A stretch of 64,000 nt of DNA, from assembly GCF_037860835.1 (NCBI RefSeq), contig NZ_JBBEOG010000006.1:150565-214564 (forward strand), given 5' to 3'. Positions 56,252 through 64,000 of this stretch are shown one piece after another. How positions within the stretch are numbered: the stretch's first letter is position 1; the number at the start of each line of letters is the position of its first letter. Under the pieces are notes generated by a model that saw nothing but the letters and a program-made list of their open reading frames with translations, did no database searches and was not told the origin of the DNA. Origin of the DNA: Aquipuribacter nitratireducens. GTDB taxonomy: Bacteria > Actinomycetota > Actinomycetes > Actinomycetales > JBBAYJ01. A program made the position numbers and the translations under genes.

Positions 56252-58459
56252 GTGGGCGTGGACACGACGGCCGGCGCACACGAGGACAGGGACGCCCCCA
56301 CGGGCGCGCCCCTCGTCGGCGACGACCTGCTCGCGCGCTACCTCGCCGGCGACGTCGACCCTGCGGGCCCCGCCTCGCACTTCCGGGTCCTCGTCGAGGC
56401 GATGCCGGGCGTCGCGTACATCGCGGCCCCCGGCGAGGAGGGCGACTGGCACTACATCAGCCCCCGCCTCCGCGACGTGCTCGGTCACGACCCCGCCGCG
56501 TGGCTCGCGGACCCGGCCGCGTGGACCCGCCTCCTCCACCCCGACGACCGCGACCGGGTGCTGGCCGAGGAGGCCGCCCGTGCCGCCGACACCGGCTGCC
56601 AGCACGTCGCGGAGTACCGGCTGCTCGACACCGCCGGCAGGTACCGGTGGATCCGGGACGAGGTGACGGCCCGCGCGACGTCCGGGACGGCCGGCTCGAC
56701 GGTGTGGTTCGGGGTCCTCAGCGACGTCACGGCCCTGCGGGAGTCGCAGGAGGCCCTCCGGCAGAGCGAGACCGCCCTGCGAGCGGTGCTTGAGACCGCG
56801 CAGGACGCCTTCGTCGCCATCGACGAGGACGGCCGGGTCGTGGACTGGAACCTGCGCGCCGAGCAGATGTTCGGTCGGACGAGGGACGAGGCGGTCGGGC
56901 TCGACCTCAGCCTCCTGATCGTGCCCGAGGCCCACCGCGACGCCCACACGACGGCCGTCCAACGCCGTCGCGGGGGCCCAGCGCTCCGCAGCGGCTGGCG
57001 GGTGGAGACGACCGGGCTGCGCGCCGACGGCGAGGAGTTCCCCGTCGAGGTCGTGCTGTGGGAGACGAGGACCGGGCGGTCCCGTCGCTTCAACGCCTTC
57101 GTCCGCGACGTCACCGAGCGCCGGCAGATGCAGGACCACCTGCAGGCCCTGGCCTACGGCGACTCCCTCACGGGGCTCGCGAACCGGACGCGGCTCACGG
57201 AGGAGCTGCAGGCGGCGCTGGACGTGCCGGGTCGCGAGGGTGCGGTGGCGCTGCTGTTCCTCGACCTCGACGACTTCAAGTCCATCAACGACAGCCTCGG
57301 CCACGACGCCGGCGACCACGTGCTCCGGGTCGCCGCGCAGCGGCTCCGCGACACGTGCCCGGACGAGGCGCTCGTGTCGCGCTTCGCCGGTGACGAGTTC
57401 GCCGTCCTCCTGCCCCGCGTCGACGACGCTGCGGAGGCGGTCGCCGTCGCCGAGCAGGTGGGCGACTCGTTGCGGCAGCCCTTCGGGCTCCACGGTCGGT
57501 CGCGCCAGGTCAGCTGCAGCGTCGGCGTGGCACTCCACGCCGGCGGCGGGTCGGACTCGGCGGCGTCGGACCTCATGCGCGACGCCGACGCGGCGATGTA
57601 CGAGGCCAAGCGCGCCGGCAAGGACCGCTGCCGGCTCTTCGACCCCACCCTGCACGCCCACGCCCTCGCCCGGCTCGAGCTGCAGAGCGACCTCGCCTCC
57701 GCCCTCGAGCGGGGCGAGACGGCCGTCGAGCTCCAGCCCGTCGTGAACCTCCGGACGGGGCGACTGCACGGGTTCGAGGCGCTCCTGCGCTGGCACCACC
57801 CCACCAAGGGGACCATCCCGCCGCTCACCTTCGTGCCCCTCGCGGAGGAGACGGGGCTCATCCGGGCGCTCGGCGCGTGGGTGCTCCTCGAGGCGTGCCG
57901 GCACGCGGCGTCGTGGCCGTCGTGGCTCGGGCTGTCCGTGAGCGTCAACGTGTCGGCCGTGCAGCTGCGCGACCCCGACCTCGTCGACACCGTCCGGGAC
58001 GTCCTGCGCCGCACGGGGCTCGCCGCGGACCGGCTCGTCCTCGAGGTCACCGAGTCCGTCCTCGTCGACGACACCCGCTCCACCGCCCACCTGCTCCACC
58101 GGCTGCGGGACCTCGGCGTCCGCATCGCGGTCGACGACTTCGGCACCGGGTACTCGTCGCTCGGGTACCTGCAGCACCTGCCGATCGACATCCTCAAGAT
58201 CGACAAGTCGTTCCTGCAGGACGTGCCGGCCCCGACCGACCGGACGACGGTCGCCGGGCTGGTCGTCCTCATCGCGCAGGCCCTCGACCTCAGGGTCGTG
58301 GCCGAGGGCGTGGAGCGGGCCGAGCAGGTGCCCGCCCTGCTGCAGCTCGGCTGCCGTCTCGCCCAGGGCTACCACCTGGGCCGTCCGATGACGCCCGCGG
58401 CGGCGCGCGCGCTCACCGCCCTCGTCCCCCACCCGCGCCGGCGTCACGTCACCGCCTGA
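56252..58459 (+). CDS. PAS-PAS-GGDEF-EAL c-di-GMP enzyme
   Basis: A 735-residue cytoplasmic protein. PAS domains at about 40-160 ([20 protein letters not shown]) and 175-295 ([20 protein letters not shown]); GGDEF domain about 300-470 with AGDEF (379-383) in place of GGDEF and no RxxD site; EAL domain about 485-730 with all catalytic groups: [12 protein letters not shown] (EAL at 509-511), [39 protein letters not shown] and [11 protein letters not shown]. Most likely a phosphodiesterase with a regulatory or weak cyclase domain. GTG 56252 or 56258, after GGAGGAGGA. Confidence 0.92.
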   Translation: MGVDTTAGAHEDRDAPTGAPLVGDDLLARYLAGDVDPAGPASHFRVLVEAMPGVAYIAAPGEEGDWHYISPRLRDVLGHDPAAWLADPAAWTRLLHPDDRDRVLAEEAARAADTGCQHVAEYRLLDTAGRYRWIRDEVTARATSGTAGSTVWFGVLSDVTALRESQEALRQSETALRAVLETAQDAFVAIDEDGRVVDWNLRAEQMFGRTRDEAVGLDLSLLIVPEAHRDAHTTAVQRRRGGPALRSGWRVETTGLRADGEEFPVEVVLWETRTGRSRRFNAFVRDVTERRQMQDHLQALAYGDSLTGLANRTRLTEELQAALDVPGREGAVALLFLDLDDFKSINDSLGHDAGDHVLRVAAQRLRDTCPDEALVSRFAGDEFAVLLPRVDDAAEAVAVAEQVGDSLRQPFGLHGRSRQVSCSVGVALHAGGGSDSAASDLMRDADAAMYEAKRAGKDRCRLFDPTLHAHALARLELQSDLASALERGETAVELQPVVNLRTGRLHGFEALLRWHHPTKGTIPPLTFVPLAEETGLIRALGAWVLLEACRHAASWPSWLGLSVSVNVSAVQLRDPDLVDTVRDVLRRTGLAADRLVLEVTESVLVDDTRSTAHLLHRLRDLGVRIAVDDFGTGYSSLGYLQHLPIDILKIDKSFLQDVPAPTDRTTVAGLVVLIAQALDLRVVAEGVERAEQVPALLQLGCRLAQGYHLGRPMTPAAARALTALVPHPRRRHVTA

Positions 58460-58519
58460 CGCCGGGCGCGCCTCACGCTCCGGGCGCACGGCGTGGCCCG
58501 CGTGCGGCACCCTGGACCC

Positions 58520-58816
58520 GTGCCCGGTGCGTACTGGATCAACGTCGTCCGCGAGGTCCGCGACCCCGAGAGGCTCGCGGCGTACGTCGCGCTCGCCGGA
58601 CCGGCGATCGACGCCGCGGGCGGGCGCTTCGTCGCCCGCGGCACGGCCGCCGCCGCGTTCGAGGCCGGGTCCCTCGAACGGACCGCGGTCATCGCCTTCG
58701 ACAGCGTCGAGGCCGCGGTCGCGGCGTACGAGAGCGCCGCGTACCGGGAGGCGCTCGCGGCGCTCGGTGACGGTGCGGTCCGGGACATCCGGATCGTGCC
58801 GGCAGTGGCGACCTGA
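58520..58816 (+). CDS. DUF1330 family protein
   Basis: A 98-residue ferredoxin-like alpha/beta protein: AYWINVVREVRDPERLAAYV, AGPAIDAAGGRFVARGTAAA and IAFDSVEAAVAAYESAAYRE. This matches DUF1330, whose members resemble ABM/Dabb dimers but whose role is unknown. GTG 58520 follows CACCCT (58508-58513) by 6 nt, pointing to a leaderless start. The stop lies 2 nt before the M15 gene, so they form an operon. Confidence 0.85.
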   Translation: MPGAYWINVVREVRDPERLAAYVALAGPAIDAAGGRFVARGTAAAAFEAGSLERTAVIAFDSVEAAVAAYESAAYREALAALGDGAVRDIRIVPAVAT

Positions 58817-58818
58817 CG

Positions 58819-59844
58819 GTGCCTCCGCGCGCGGCGGCCCTCGCGCCGGTCCTCGCGCTGGCGCTCTCGCTGCTGTCGGCCTGCGGCGGGGCCGGGCTGC
58901 CGCCCGCTGCGGGGCCCTCCGGCCCGGTGCCGGGGCCCCCTGCCGGCGCGTCCGCCCCCGCCACGACCGCCGGTGGGCCGACGTCCGGGCCGGCCACGTC
59001 GCCGCCGCCCGTCGACCCGAGCGGGCCCGCCCCCACGTCCGAGCCGGAGACCACGACCACGCTCACGCCCGCTCCTACCAGGACGCCCACCGGCACGCCC
59101 AGCCCGACGGCCGGCCCGACCTCCGCCGCCACACCGGCCCCGCCCTGGCTCGGCACCCGCCCGCTCGGTCCCGCGGGCAGCGGCCCCGTCGCACCCCAGG
59201 ACACGCCCCCCGAGCTCCTCGACCGGCGCATCGAGACCGTCGACCTGCTGCCGCCCCCGCCGGACGACCGGTTCCGTTCCGCCGTCGACCTGGTCCCGGC
59301 GGAGGTCCTCGCCCGCTCGACGTGGGAGCCCGCCTGCCCCGTCACGGCCGACGAGCTCCGCTGGGTGCGGGTCGTGTTCTGGGGCTTCGACGCCCGCACC
59401 CACACCGGGGAGCTGCTCGTCCACGCCGACGCCGCCGACGCCGTCGTCTCGGCGTTCGCCGCGATGCACGCCGAGCGCTTCCCGCTCGAGCAGGTGCGCA
59501 TCGTGCGAGCCGACGAGCTCGACGCGCCGCCCACCGGTGACGGCAACACGACCTCGGCGTTCGTGTGCCGCCCCGTGACCGGCGGCGGGTCGTGGTCGGA
59601 GCACGCGTTCGGCCGGGCCGTCGACGTCAACCCGTTCCACAACCCGTACGAGCGCGGCGACGGGGACGACCGGGTTGTCATCCCCGAGCTCGCGACCGCG
59701 TACACCGACCGCTCCCGCGAGCTGCCCGGAATGCTCGACGAGGACTCGGCGGCCGTCGCGGCCTTCCGCGCCGCGGGGTGGACGTGGGGCGGGGACTACC
59801 GCTCCCTCAAGGACTGGCAGCACTTCTCCGCGAGCGGTGGCTGA
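58819..59844 (+). CDS. lipoprotein with M15 (VanY-like) peptidase domain
   Basis: A 341-residue exported lipoprotein. LALALSLLSACGG gives a lipobox with Cys22. A Pro/Thr/Ser-rich linker (about 25-105) spans the wall, and the C-terminal domain (about 140-340) is a zinc D-alanyl-D-alanine carboxypeptidase-like fold: SWSEHAFGRAVDVNPFHNPY holds the His and Asp ligands and DYRSLKDWQHFS the last His. It probably trims peptidoglycan stem peptides. GTG 58819 follows the DUF1330 stop by 2 nt. Confidence 0.88.
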   Translation: MPPRAAALAPVLALALSLLSACGGAGLPPAAGPSGPVPGPPAGASAPATTAGGPTSGPATSPPPVDPSGPAPTSEPETTTTLTPAPTRTPTGTPSPTAGPTSAATPAPPWLGTRPLGPAGSGPVAPQDTPPELLDRRIETVDLLPPPPDDRFRSAVDLVPAEVLARSTWEPACPVTADELRWVRVVFWGFDARTHTGELLVHADAADAVVSAFAAMHAERFPLEQVRIVRADELDAPPTGDGNTTSAFVCRPVTGGGSWSEHAFGRAVDVNPFHNPYERGDGDDRVVIPELATAYTDRSRELPGMLDEDSAAVAAFRAAGWTWGGDYRSLKDWQHFSASGG

Positions 59845-59965
59845 GGAGTCCGGCCGTTGACCGCGAGTCGGGACGAGGAGGACGATCCGGGCACGCCTGC
59901 GTGAGGCAGGAGGTACCGCCGCGACCGACGAGGGACGCCGGCCGCCTCACCGTGAGGAGCACGTC

Positions 59966-60424
59966 ATGCGCCACATCCTCGTCGTCGCCAACCAGACCCT
60001 CGCTGCTCAGCCGCTGCTGACGGCGCTGCAGGAACGTCTCGCGGACGAGCCCGCCGACGTCTTCGTCGTCGTGCCGATGACCCGACCCAAGGACGACGTG
60101 ACCTTCCGGGAGGGTCTCCTGTCCAGCGGACAGCAGCGCCCGGACTCCGGCCGAGAGGGGTACGAGACCGCGAGACGTCGGCTCGCGCAGGGCCTCGGGA
60201 TGATCCGCGACCTCGGCTGCGAGGTGCGGGGCGAGGTGGGCGACGAGGACCCGATGGCCGCCGTGGACCAGGTCATGGCCTCCCGACGGTTCGACGAGGT
60301 CATCGTCTCGACCCTGCCGACCGGGGTGTCCCGCTGGCTGCGCGCCGACCTCCCGTCGCGCGTCCACCGCAAGCACCACGTGCCGGTGACGACGGTGACG
60401 CCGCAGGAGGCGCACTCGCGCTGA
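59966..60424 (+). CDS. small universal-stress-like protein
   Basis: A 152-residue alpha/beta protein: MRHILVVANQTLAAQPLLTA, DVFVVVPMTRPKDDVTF, RRRLAQGLGMIRDLGCEVRG, GDEDPMAAVDQVMASRRFDE and VIVSTLPTGVSRWLRADLPS. The fold order resembles UspA, with the hallmark (E/D)EVIVSTLP...SRW found in a common actinobacterial family. No ATP-binding G-2x-G-9x-G(S/T) motif is clear. Function unknown. AGGAGC lies 7 nt before ATG 59966. Confidence 0.78.
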   Translation: MRHILVVANQTLAAQPLLTALQERLADEPADVFVVVPMTRPKDDVTFREGLLSSGQQRPDSGREGYETARRRLAQGLGMIRDLGCEVRGEVGDEDPMAAVDQVMASRRFDEVIVSTLPTGVSRWLRADLPSRVHRKHHVPVTTVTPQEAHSR

Positions 60425-60437
60425 GAGGCGACGAGCC

Positions 60438-60608
60438 TCAGCGACGGGTGTCGTCGACGCCTACACCCCAGACGCCCTCGCTGCGCGACAGCGTGCGCTC
60501 CTTGCGGCAGCGCCGGCACACGAAGTACGTGCCGTTGCCCGACGTGCCCGGTGCGACCTTGCGCTCCCACGAGTGCCAGCCGACGAGGCACCGTACGTCC
60601 TTCGCCAC
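60438..60608 (-). CDS. 56-residue zinc-ribbon microprotein
   Basis: A short gene: GTG 60608, MAKDVRCLVGWHSWERKVAP, then GNGTYFVCRRCRKERTLSR, ending VDDTRR. Cys7, His12, Cys31 and Cys34 form a C-x4-H...C-x2-C set, suggesting a single zinc site. GAGGAGGG stands 7 nt before the start, a good ribosome binding site. Lies next to the tRNA gene on the same strand. Homologous short zinc-ribbon proteins occur in actinobacteria; the role is unknown but RNA or protein binding is likely. Confidence 0.72.
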   Translation of the reverse strand: MAKDVRCLVGWHSWERKVAPGTSGNGTYFVCRRCRKERTLSRSEGVWGVGVDDTRR

Positions 60609-60647
60609 GCGATCACCCTCCTCGTCACCGAGGGTAGACGCGGACCG

Positions 60648-60723
60648 TGGAGCCGCCTAAGAGAATCGAACTCTTGACCTACGCATTACGAGTGCGTCGC
60701 TCTACCGACTGAGCTAAGGCGGC
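60648..60723 (-). tRNA. tRNA-Thr (anticodon CGT), CCA encoded
   Basis: The acceptor stem GCCGCCT pairs with AGGCGGC, the D-arm has TTAGCTCAGTCGGTAGAGC, the anticodon stem-loop is ACGCA-CTCGTAA-TGCGT (anticodon CGT), and the T-arm reads AGAGTTCGATTCTCT. The 3' CCA follows the discriminator T. 76 nt in all, with no intron. Confidence 0.95.
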
Positions 60724-60991
60724 GGGCGCGCCGGGGCGCGACCGCGGTCGAGTGTAGTGGCTCCGCCACGGTGCCCTCGCCCGGCCGGGGGACCGGCAGC
60801 ACCGCGGTCTCCGGGAGGACGATCACGACGGGCCGTCGCGTGCCGGTCGTCCGCCTCACCGCACGCACGAACCGGGCGACCACCCGACGCACGATCTCGC
60901 CCACCGCGCGTCCCGGTCGCCTGCGCGGTGGCCGGTCCCACCACGAGTCCCCGGGCACCAACCGCATCGCCACCACCGCACGTCCGGACAT
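60686..60991 (-). CDS. possible small basic protein overlapping the tRNA gene
   Basis: A 101-residue reading frame: MSGRAVVAMRLVPGDSWWDR, PPRRRPGRAVGEIVRRVVAR, then RPVVIVLPETAVLPVPRPGE. Third positions are GC-rich and GAGGGGAG lies 7 nt before the ATG, both in favour of a gene. Against it: the last 12 or so codons lie inside the tRNA-Thr gene on the same strand and no homologue comes to mind. Low confidence. Confidence 0.3.
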   Translation of the reverse strand: MSGRAVVAMRLVPGDSWWDRPPRRRPGRAVGEIVRRVVARFVRAVRRTTGTRRPVVIVLPETAVLPVPRPGEGTVAEPLHSTAVAPRRARRLSSVGRATHS

Positions 60992-61171
60992 CGCCGTCTC
61001 CCCTCGAGCTCCCCGCGCCGCGCGCGGACCGCATCCCAGGAGGCGACGTGCGACCCACCCGATACACCCGTTGACAGGGTGTCGCCCCGCCCAGCACCGT
61101 TCCCCTGTCCCACCGAGCTCCCCGACCGGCCCGCCGGTCCCCCTGCCCCTGCGCCCGTCGAGGAGACCCCC
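60992..61171. other. upstream region of membrane GGDEF gene
   Basis: 180 bp with the 5' region of the minus-strand reading frame and of the GGDEF gene. If the small minus-strand frame at 60686-60991 is not real, the gene-free stretch is 448 bp (60724-61171). A GAGGAGA ribosome binding site sits before 61172; no convincing -10/-35 pair is seen. Confidence 0.35.
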
Positions 61172-63415
61172 GTGACCTCCGCCCTCGTGGTCCCGCCGCG
61201 GGGCCGCGCCCTCGTCCTCGCGGCCGCCGTGCTCTGGGGCGCGGGTCTCACGGCCTTCGTCGTCTCCACGGTGCTCGTCACCAGGGAGCAGCGCAGCGAC
61301 CTGCTCGACACGTGGCTGTACTCCGGCGTGGCCCTCGCCGCAGCGGCGCTGGCCCTGCTGCGGCCGCTGCTCGTGCCCCGCGGCAGGGTCCTGTGGTCGC
61401 TCAACGCCCTCGCCCTCGCCGTGTACGCCGCGGGCGACGTGCTCTACAGCTTCTGGGTCGTGACGCTCGACCCGGAGCCGTACCCCAGCGCCGCGGACGG
61501 GCTGTGGCTGTCGTACTACCTCCTGACGGTGGCCTTCCTCGTCGCGCTGCTGCGGACCCGGGCGCGGGGAGTCAGCCGCAGCACCGCCTTCGACGGGCTC
61601 GTCGTGGGGCTGGGCGCGGCCGCGGCCACCGCGGCGGTGTCGTTCGACACGATCCTCGGGGCCGCGGCCGGCGGCGCACCGGTCGAGACGGCCGTGTCGC
61701 TCGCGTACCCCGTCGGTGCCCTCGTCCTGCTCGGGACCGCGGGCGCGGCCCTGGCCGTGATGGGCTGGCGCGTGGGGTTGCAGTGGTGGGCCCTCGTGCT
61801 CGGCGGGCTCCTGTTCGCCGCCGCCGACACCGTCTACGCGCTGCTCACCGCGACCGACGGCTACGAGGACGGCGGGCCCCTGGACGCGGTATGGCTCGCG
61901 GCGCTCGGGCTGCAGGCCGCGGCGGGGTGGGTGCGGCCGCGCGACGCCCGGCACGCCGCCCCCGGCGGGCTGCTGACGCTCGTCCTCCCGCTGGCCTTCG
62001 CGGGGGCCGCCCTCACCCTGCTCGTCCTCGAGCACTTCCAGCGCCTCAGCCTGCTCGCGCTCGTCCTCGCCGCGGGCACCGTCGCGGCCGCGTTGCTCCG
62101 GATCACGCTCACCGTCGAGGAGGTCCGGCAGCTCGCCGTCACGCGGGTCCAGGCGCTGACCGACGAGCTGACCGGCCTCGCGAACCGGCGGCGGCTCGAC
62201 CAGGCGCTCCGCGCAGCGCTCGAGGGCCCGGACGACAGGGTCGGGCTCCTCATGCTCGACCTCGACCGCTTCAAGGAGGTGAACGACGCGCTCGGGCACC
62301 CCTCGGGCGACGCGCTGCTGCGCGAGGTCGCCCGGCGGCTCTCCGAGCACGTCTCCGGCGGCGAGCTCGTCGCCCGGCTCGGCGGCGACGAGTTCGCGGT
62401 CCTCCTGCCCGGCACCACCGGCGAGGCGCTGCTGCGCCGCGCCCGCTCCGTCGCCGCGCTCCTCGACCCGCCGGTCGACCTCGGTCACATCAGTCTCGAG
62501 GTGAGCACGAGCGTCGGCGCGGCCCACGCGCCGGCGCACGCGGGGGACCCGTCGGGACTGCTGCGCGCGGCGGACGTCGCGATGTACCGGGCGAAGCGGC
62601 GCGGAGCCCAGGTGTGCCTGTACGAGGCGTCGGTCGACACCGCCACACCGGAGCACCTCCGGGTCATCGAGGACTTCCGGCGCTCGTTCGCGGACTCCGG
62701 CGTCCGCTGCCGCTACGCGCCCGTGCTCGACGCGCGCGACGGTTCCGTCCGCCGCGTCACGGCCGTGCCGCACTGGGACCACCCGCGGCTCGGCGACATC
62801 CCGCCCCGGGAGCTGCTCGAGATGGTCGAGCGGACGGGCCTGGTGCGGGAGCACACGACCCACGTCGTCCGCCGTGCGCTCGGCGACGCGGCGGCGTGGG
62901 CCGGCGAGGCGCCGCCGGTGACCGTCGCGGTACGCCTCACCGCGGTCGAGCTGCTCGACGCGCGCCTGCCCCGCACCGTCGCGGACGCGCTCGCGGCCGT
63001 CGGCCTGCCGCCGGGCTGCCTCGTCGTCGAGTGCGAGGAGAGCGCCCTCGCCGAGGAGCCGAGGCGCTGCCGGCGTGCGTTCGCCGGGCTCCACCGGCTC
63101 GGTGTGCGGGTCGGCCTCGTCGGGCTCGGCGCCGGACGCGCCGGCGTCGAGGACCTGCGCGCGGTGCCGCTGTCGAGCCTCACCCTCGACCCGTCCGTCG
63201 TCCGAGACGCGGGACGCGACGGGGCCGTCGCCGCCGCCGTCACGGCCCTCGTCGTGCTCGGGCACGACCTCGGCACGGAGGTCCTCGCCGACGGGGTCGC
63301 CGACGCCGCGCACGCGGAGGCGCTCGCCGCACTCGGGGTGGACGGCGTCGCGGGCCCGCTCGCCGGGGACGTCGTGGCCCCGGACGACGTGCTCGCCCTG
63401 TCCCGAGTGCCCTGA
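61172..63415 (+). CDS. membrane GGDEF protein with degenerate EAL domain
   Basis: A 747-residue protein. Nine or so membrane helices (about 10-310) form a MASE-like sensor, followed by a GGDEF domain with the intact motif [13 protein letters not shown] (404-408) and MYRAKRRGAQ at its end. The C-terminal domain (about 490-745) aligns with EAL but every catalytic group is lost: TAVPHWDHP in place of EALLRW, GLVGLGAGRAG in place of DDFGTGYSS, and LADGVADAAHAEA for AEGVE. It should make c-di-GMP and use the EAL relic for regulation. GTG 61172, with GAGGAGA upstream. Confidence 0.9.
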   Translation: MTSALVVPPRGRALVLAAAVLWGAGLTAFVVSTVLVTREQRSDLLDTWLYSGVALAAAALALLRPLLVPRGRVLWSLNALALAVYAAGDVLYSFWVVTLDPEPYPSAADGLWLSYYLLTVAFLVALLRTRARGVSRSTAFDGLVVGLGAAAATAAVSFDTILGAAAGGAPVETAVSLAYPVGALVLLGTAGAALAVMGWRVGLQWWALVLGGLLFAAADTVYALLTATDGYEDGGPLDAVWLAALGLQAAAGWVRPRDARHAAPGGLLTLVLPLAFAGAALTLLVLEHFQRLSLLALVLAAGTVAAALLRITLTVEEVRQLAVTRVQALTDELTGLANRRRLDQALRAALEGPDDRVGLLMLDLDRFKEVNDALGHPSGDALLREVARRLSEHVSGGELVARLGGDEFAVLLPGTTGEALLRRARSVAALLDPPVDLGHISLEVSTSVGAAHAPAHAGDPSGLLRAADVAMYRAKRRGAQVCLYEASVDTATPEHLRVIEDFRRSFADSGVRCRYAPVLDARDGSVRRVTAVPHWDHPRLGDIPPRELLEMVERTGLVREHTTHVVRRALGDAAAWAGEAPPVTVAVRLTAVELLDARLPRTVADALAAVGLPPGCLVVECEESALAEEPRRCRRAFAGLHRLGVRVGLVGLGAGRAGVEDLRAVPLSSLTLDPSVVRDAGRDGAVAAAVTALVVLGHDLGTEVLADGVADAAHAEALAALGVDGVAGPLAGDVVAPDDVLALSRVP

Positions 63416-63492
63416 GCCGCGTGGCAGGAACTCGTCGCCGACCGGCACCCACGACGCTGGACCGTCCGGCCGCGCCCCGCGACGCTGCCCGC

Positions 63493-63936
63493 ATGAGCGA
63501 ACCGCAGGACGTCCCGCCCGTCTCCGCCGAGGCGTGGTTCACCGCGAGGCTCGCGTTCGAGACCGACCCCGCGGACGTCGCGGCCGACCGCGCCGCGGGG
63601 CGGCCGCTCGTGCTGCTCGACGTCCGCAGCCGGCCGGCGTGGGAGCAGGGGCACGTGCCGGGCGCCCGCCACGTGCCGGGCGCGGAGCTCGCCGACCGGC
63701 TCGGCGAGCTCCCGCCGGCCGCCGAGGACCCGTCCGTCGTCGTCTACTGCTGGGGACCCGGCTGCAACGGCAGCACCAAGGCGGCCCTCGTCCTCGCCCG
63801 AGCCGGCTACCGCGACGTGCGCGAGATGATCGGCGGCTACGAGTACTGGGCCCGGGAGGGGCTCGCCGTCGAGACCGCCGGCGGCCGCACCCGACGCGCG
63901 GTCGACCCCCTCACCGGGGTCGCGCCCCCGGGCTAG
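63493..63936 (+). CDS. rhodanese-like sulfurtransferase
   Basis: A 147-residue single rhodanese domain. LVLLDVRSRPAWEQGHVPGA and VVVYCWGPGCNGSTKAALVL hold the conserved Asp and the active-site Cys of the loop CWGPGCNGSTK, followed by GYRDVREMIGGYEYW. The N-terminal 25 residues (SAEAWFTARLAFETDPADV) fit a known subgroup in which the domain is preceded by a short helix. Sulfur transfer or sensing is likely; substrate unknown. GACGCT (63481-63486) lies 6 nt before ATG 63493, a leaderless start. Confidence 0.88.
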   Translation: MSEPQDVPPVSAEAWFTARLAFETDPADVAADRAAGRPLVLLDVRSRPAWEQGHVPGARHVPGAELADRLGELPPAAEDPSVVVYCWGPGCNGSTKAALVLARAGYRDVREMIGGYEYWAREGLAVETAGGRTRRAVDPLTGVAPPG

Positions 63937-64000
63937 CTGTGATGCCCAGGGAGGTTGTACCGCTGGTGTTCGGTGAGCCTGGCTGACAGGCGAGGCCTCC
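63937..64000. other. right window edge, no feature
   Basis: The last 64 bases contain no open reading frame beyond 14 codons, no hairpin and no tRNA. The next gene lies beyond the window. Confidence 0.5.

Noticed and set aside
60686..63448. 920-residue minus-strand open frame across the membrane GGDEF gene
   Set aside because: Repetitive Gly/Arg/Glu/Asp composition typical of antisense frames in high-GC DNA; the plus strand encodes recognisable membrane and GGDEF domains.
63945..63986. Short reading frame at the right edge
   Set aside because: Only 14 codons with a stop inside the window and no ribosome binding site at a proper distance.
1..64000. CRISPR arrays, insertion sequences, integrases, phage genes or attachment sites
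   Set aside because: No regular spaced repeats, transposase motifs or paired direct repeats at the tRNA were found; the tandem repeats seen are coding and unspaced.

Overview
The window is chromosomal DNA of a very high-GC actinobacterium, probably a Micrococcales/Kineosporiales-type member of the Actinomycetia. The support is GC-saturated third codon positions, many GTG starts, a mycothiol-dependent isomerase-family gene, pafBC, an actinobacterial Asp23/AmaP envelope-stress array, and repeated leaderless starts in which a TANNNT-like -10 box lies 6-8 nt before ATG or GTG. I see no insertion sequence, integrase, phage gene, rRNA or CRISPR array. One tRNA gene, tRNA-Thr(CGT), lies near 60.7 kb.

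Layout. 0-8.5 kb: a truncated maleylpyruvate-isomerase-like gene, an ABM monooxygenase, a kinase-like protein with a degraded P-loop, a GAF-PAS-PAS-GGDEF protein, a CPA2 antiporter with its TrkA-C subunit, pafBC, and MOSC and DUF2231 proteins. 8.5-14.5 kb: a compact, unassigned small-molecule locus made of CDP-alcohol phosphatidyltransferase, BchC-like dehydrogenase, PTPS/QueD-like protein, GT4 glycosyltransferase, SAM methyltransferase, YbhN-type membrane protein and RibD-C reductase. 14.5-18.6 kb: an RNA m5U methyltransferase, a FUSC protein and a DEAD-box helicase. 18.6-30.2 kb: one long minus-strand unit (ECF-type sigma factor, Asp23, mnhABCDEFG, FUSC), divergent from an Asp23/DUF2273/DUF6286/AmaP/CsbD operon. 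30.3-41.1 kb: phenylacetate catabolism, with paaABCDE on one side, a TetR regulator and an epimerase in the middle, and a PaaH-PaaI fusion, paaJ and paaZ on the other. 41.1-51 kb: a two-component system, DDAH, a serine hydrolase, aldose epimerase, a soluble chemoreceptor, and an ER-type signal peptidase between two small secreted proteins. 50-64 kb: RF3, HU, a NERD-like protein, an epoxide hydrolase, a repeat-rich secreted protein, a beta-propeller, a PAS-GGDEF-EAL protein, an M15 lipoprotein, a zinc-ribbon microprotein, the tRNA, a membrane GGDEF protein with a dead EAL domain, and a rhodanese.

How the parts fit together. The paa genes form two divergent operons with sigma-70-type promoters and operator-like sequences just downstream. 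They supply the epoxidase, ring hydrolysis and beta-oxidation steps, but the CoA ligase (PaaK), the epoxide isomerase (PaaG) and the hydratase (PaaF) are not in the window. The Asp23 array, sigma factor and Mrp antiporter look like one envelope/pH-stress module. Three GGDEF proteins show active c-di-GMP signalling. The most novel-looking parts are the pterin-like glycosylation locus at 8.5-14.5 kb, the sigma-Asp23-Mrp-FUSC supra-operon, and the signal peptidase with two neighbours that share a post-signal motif.
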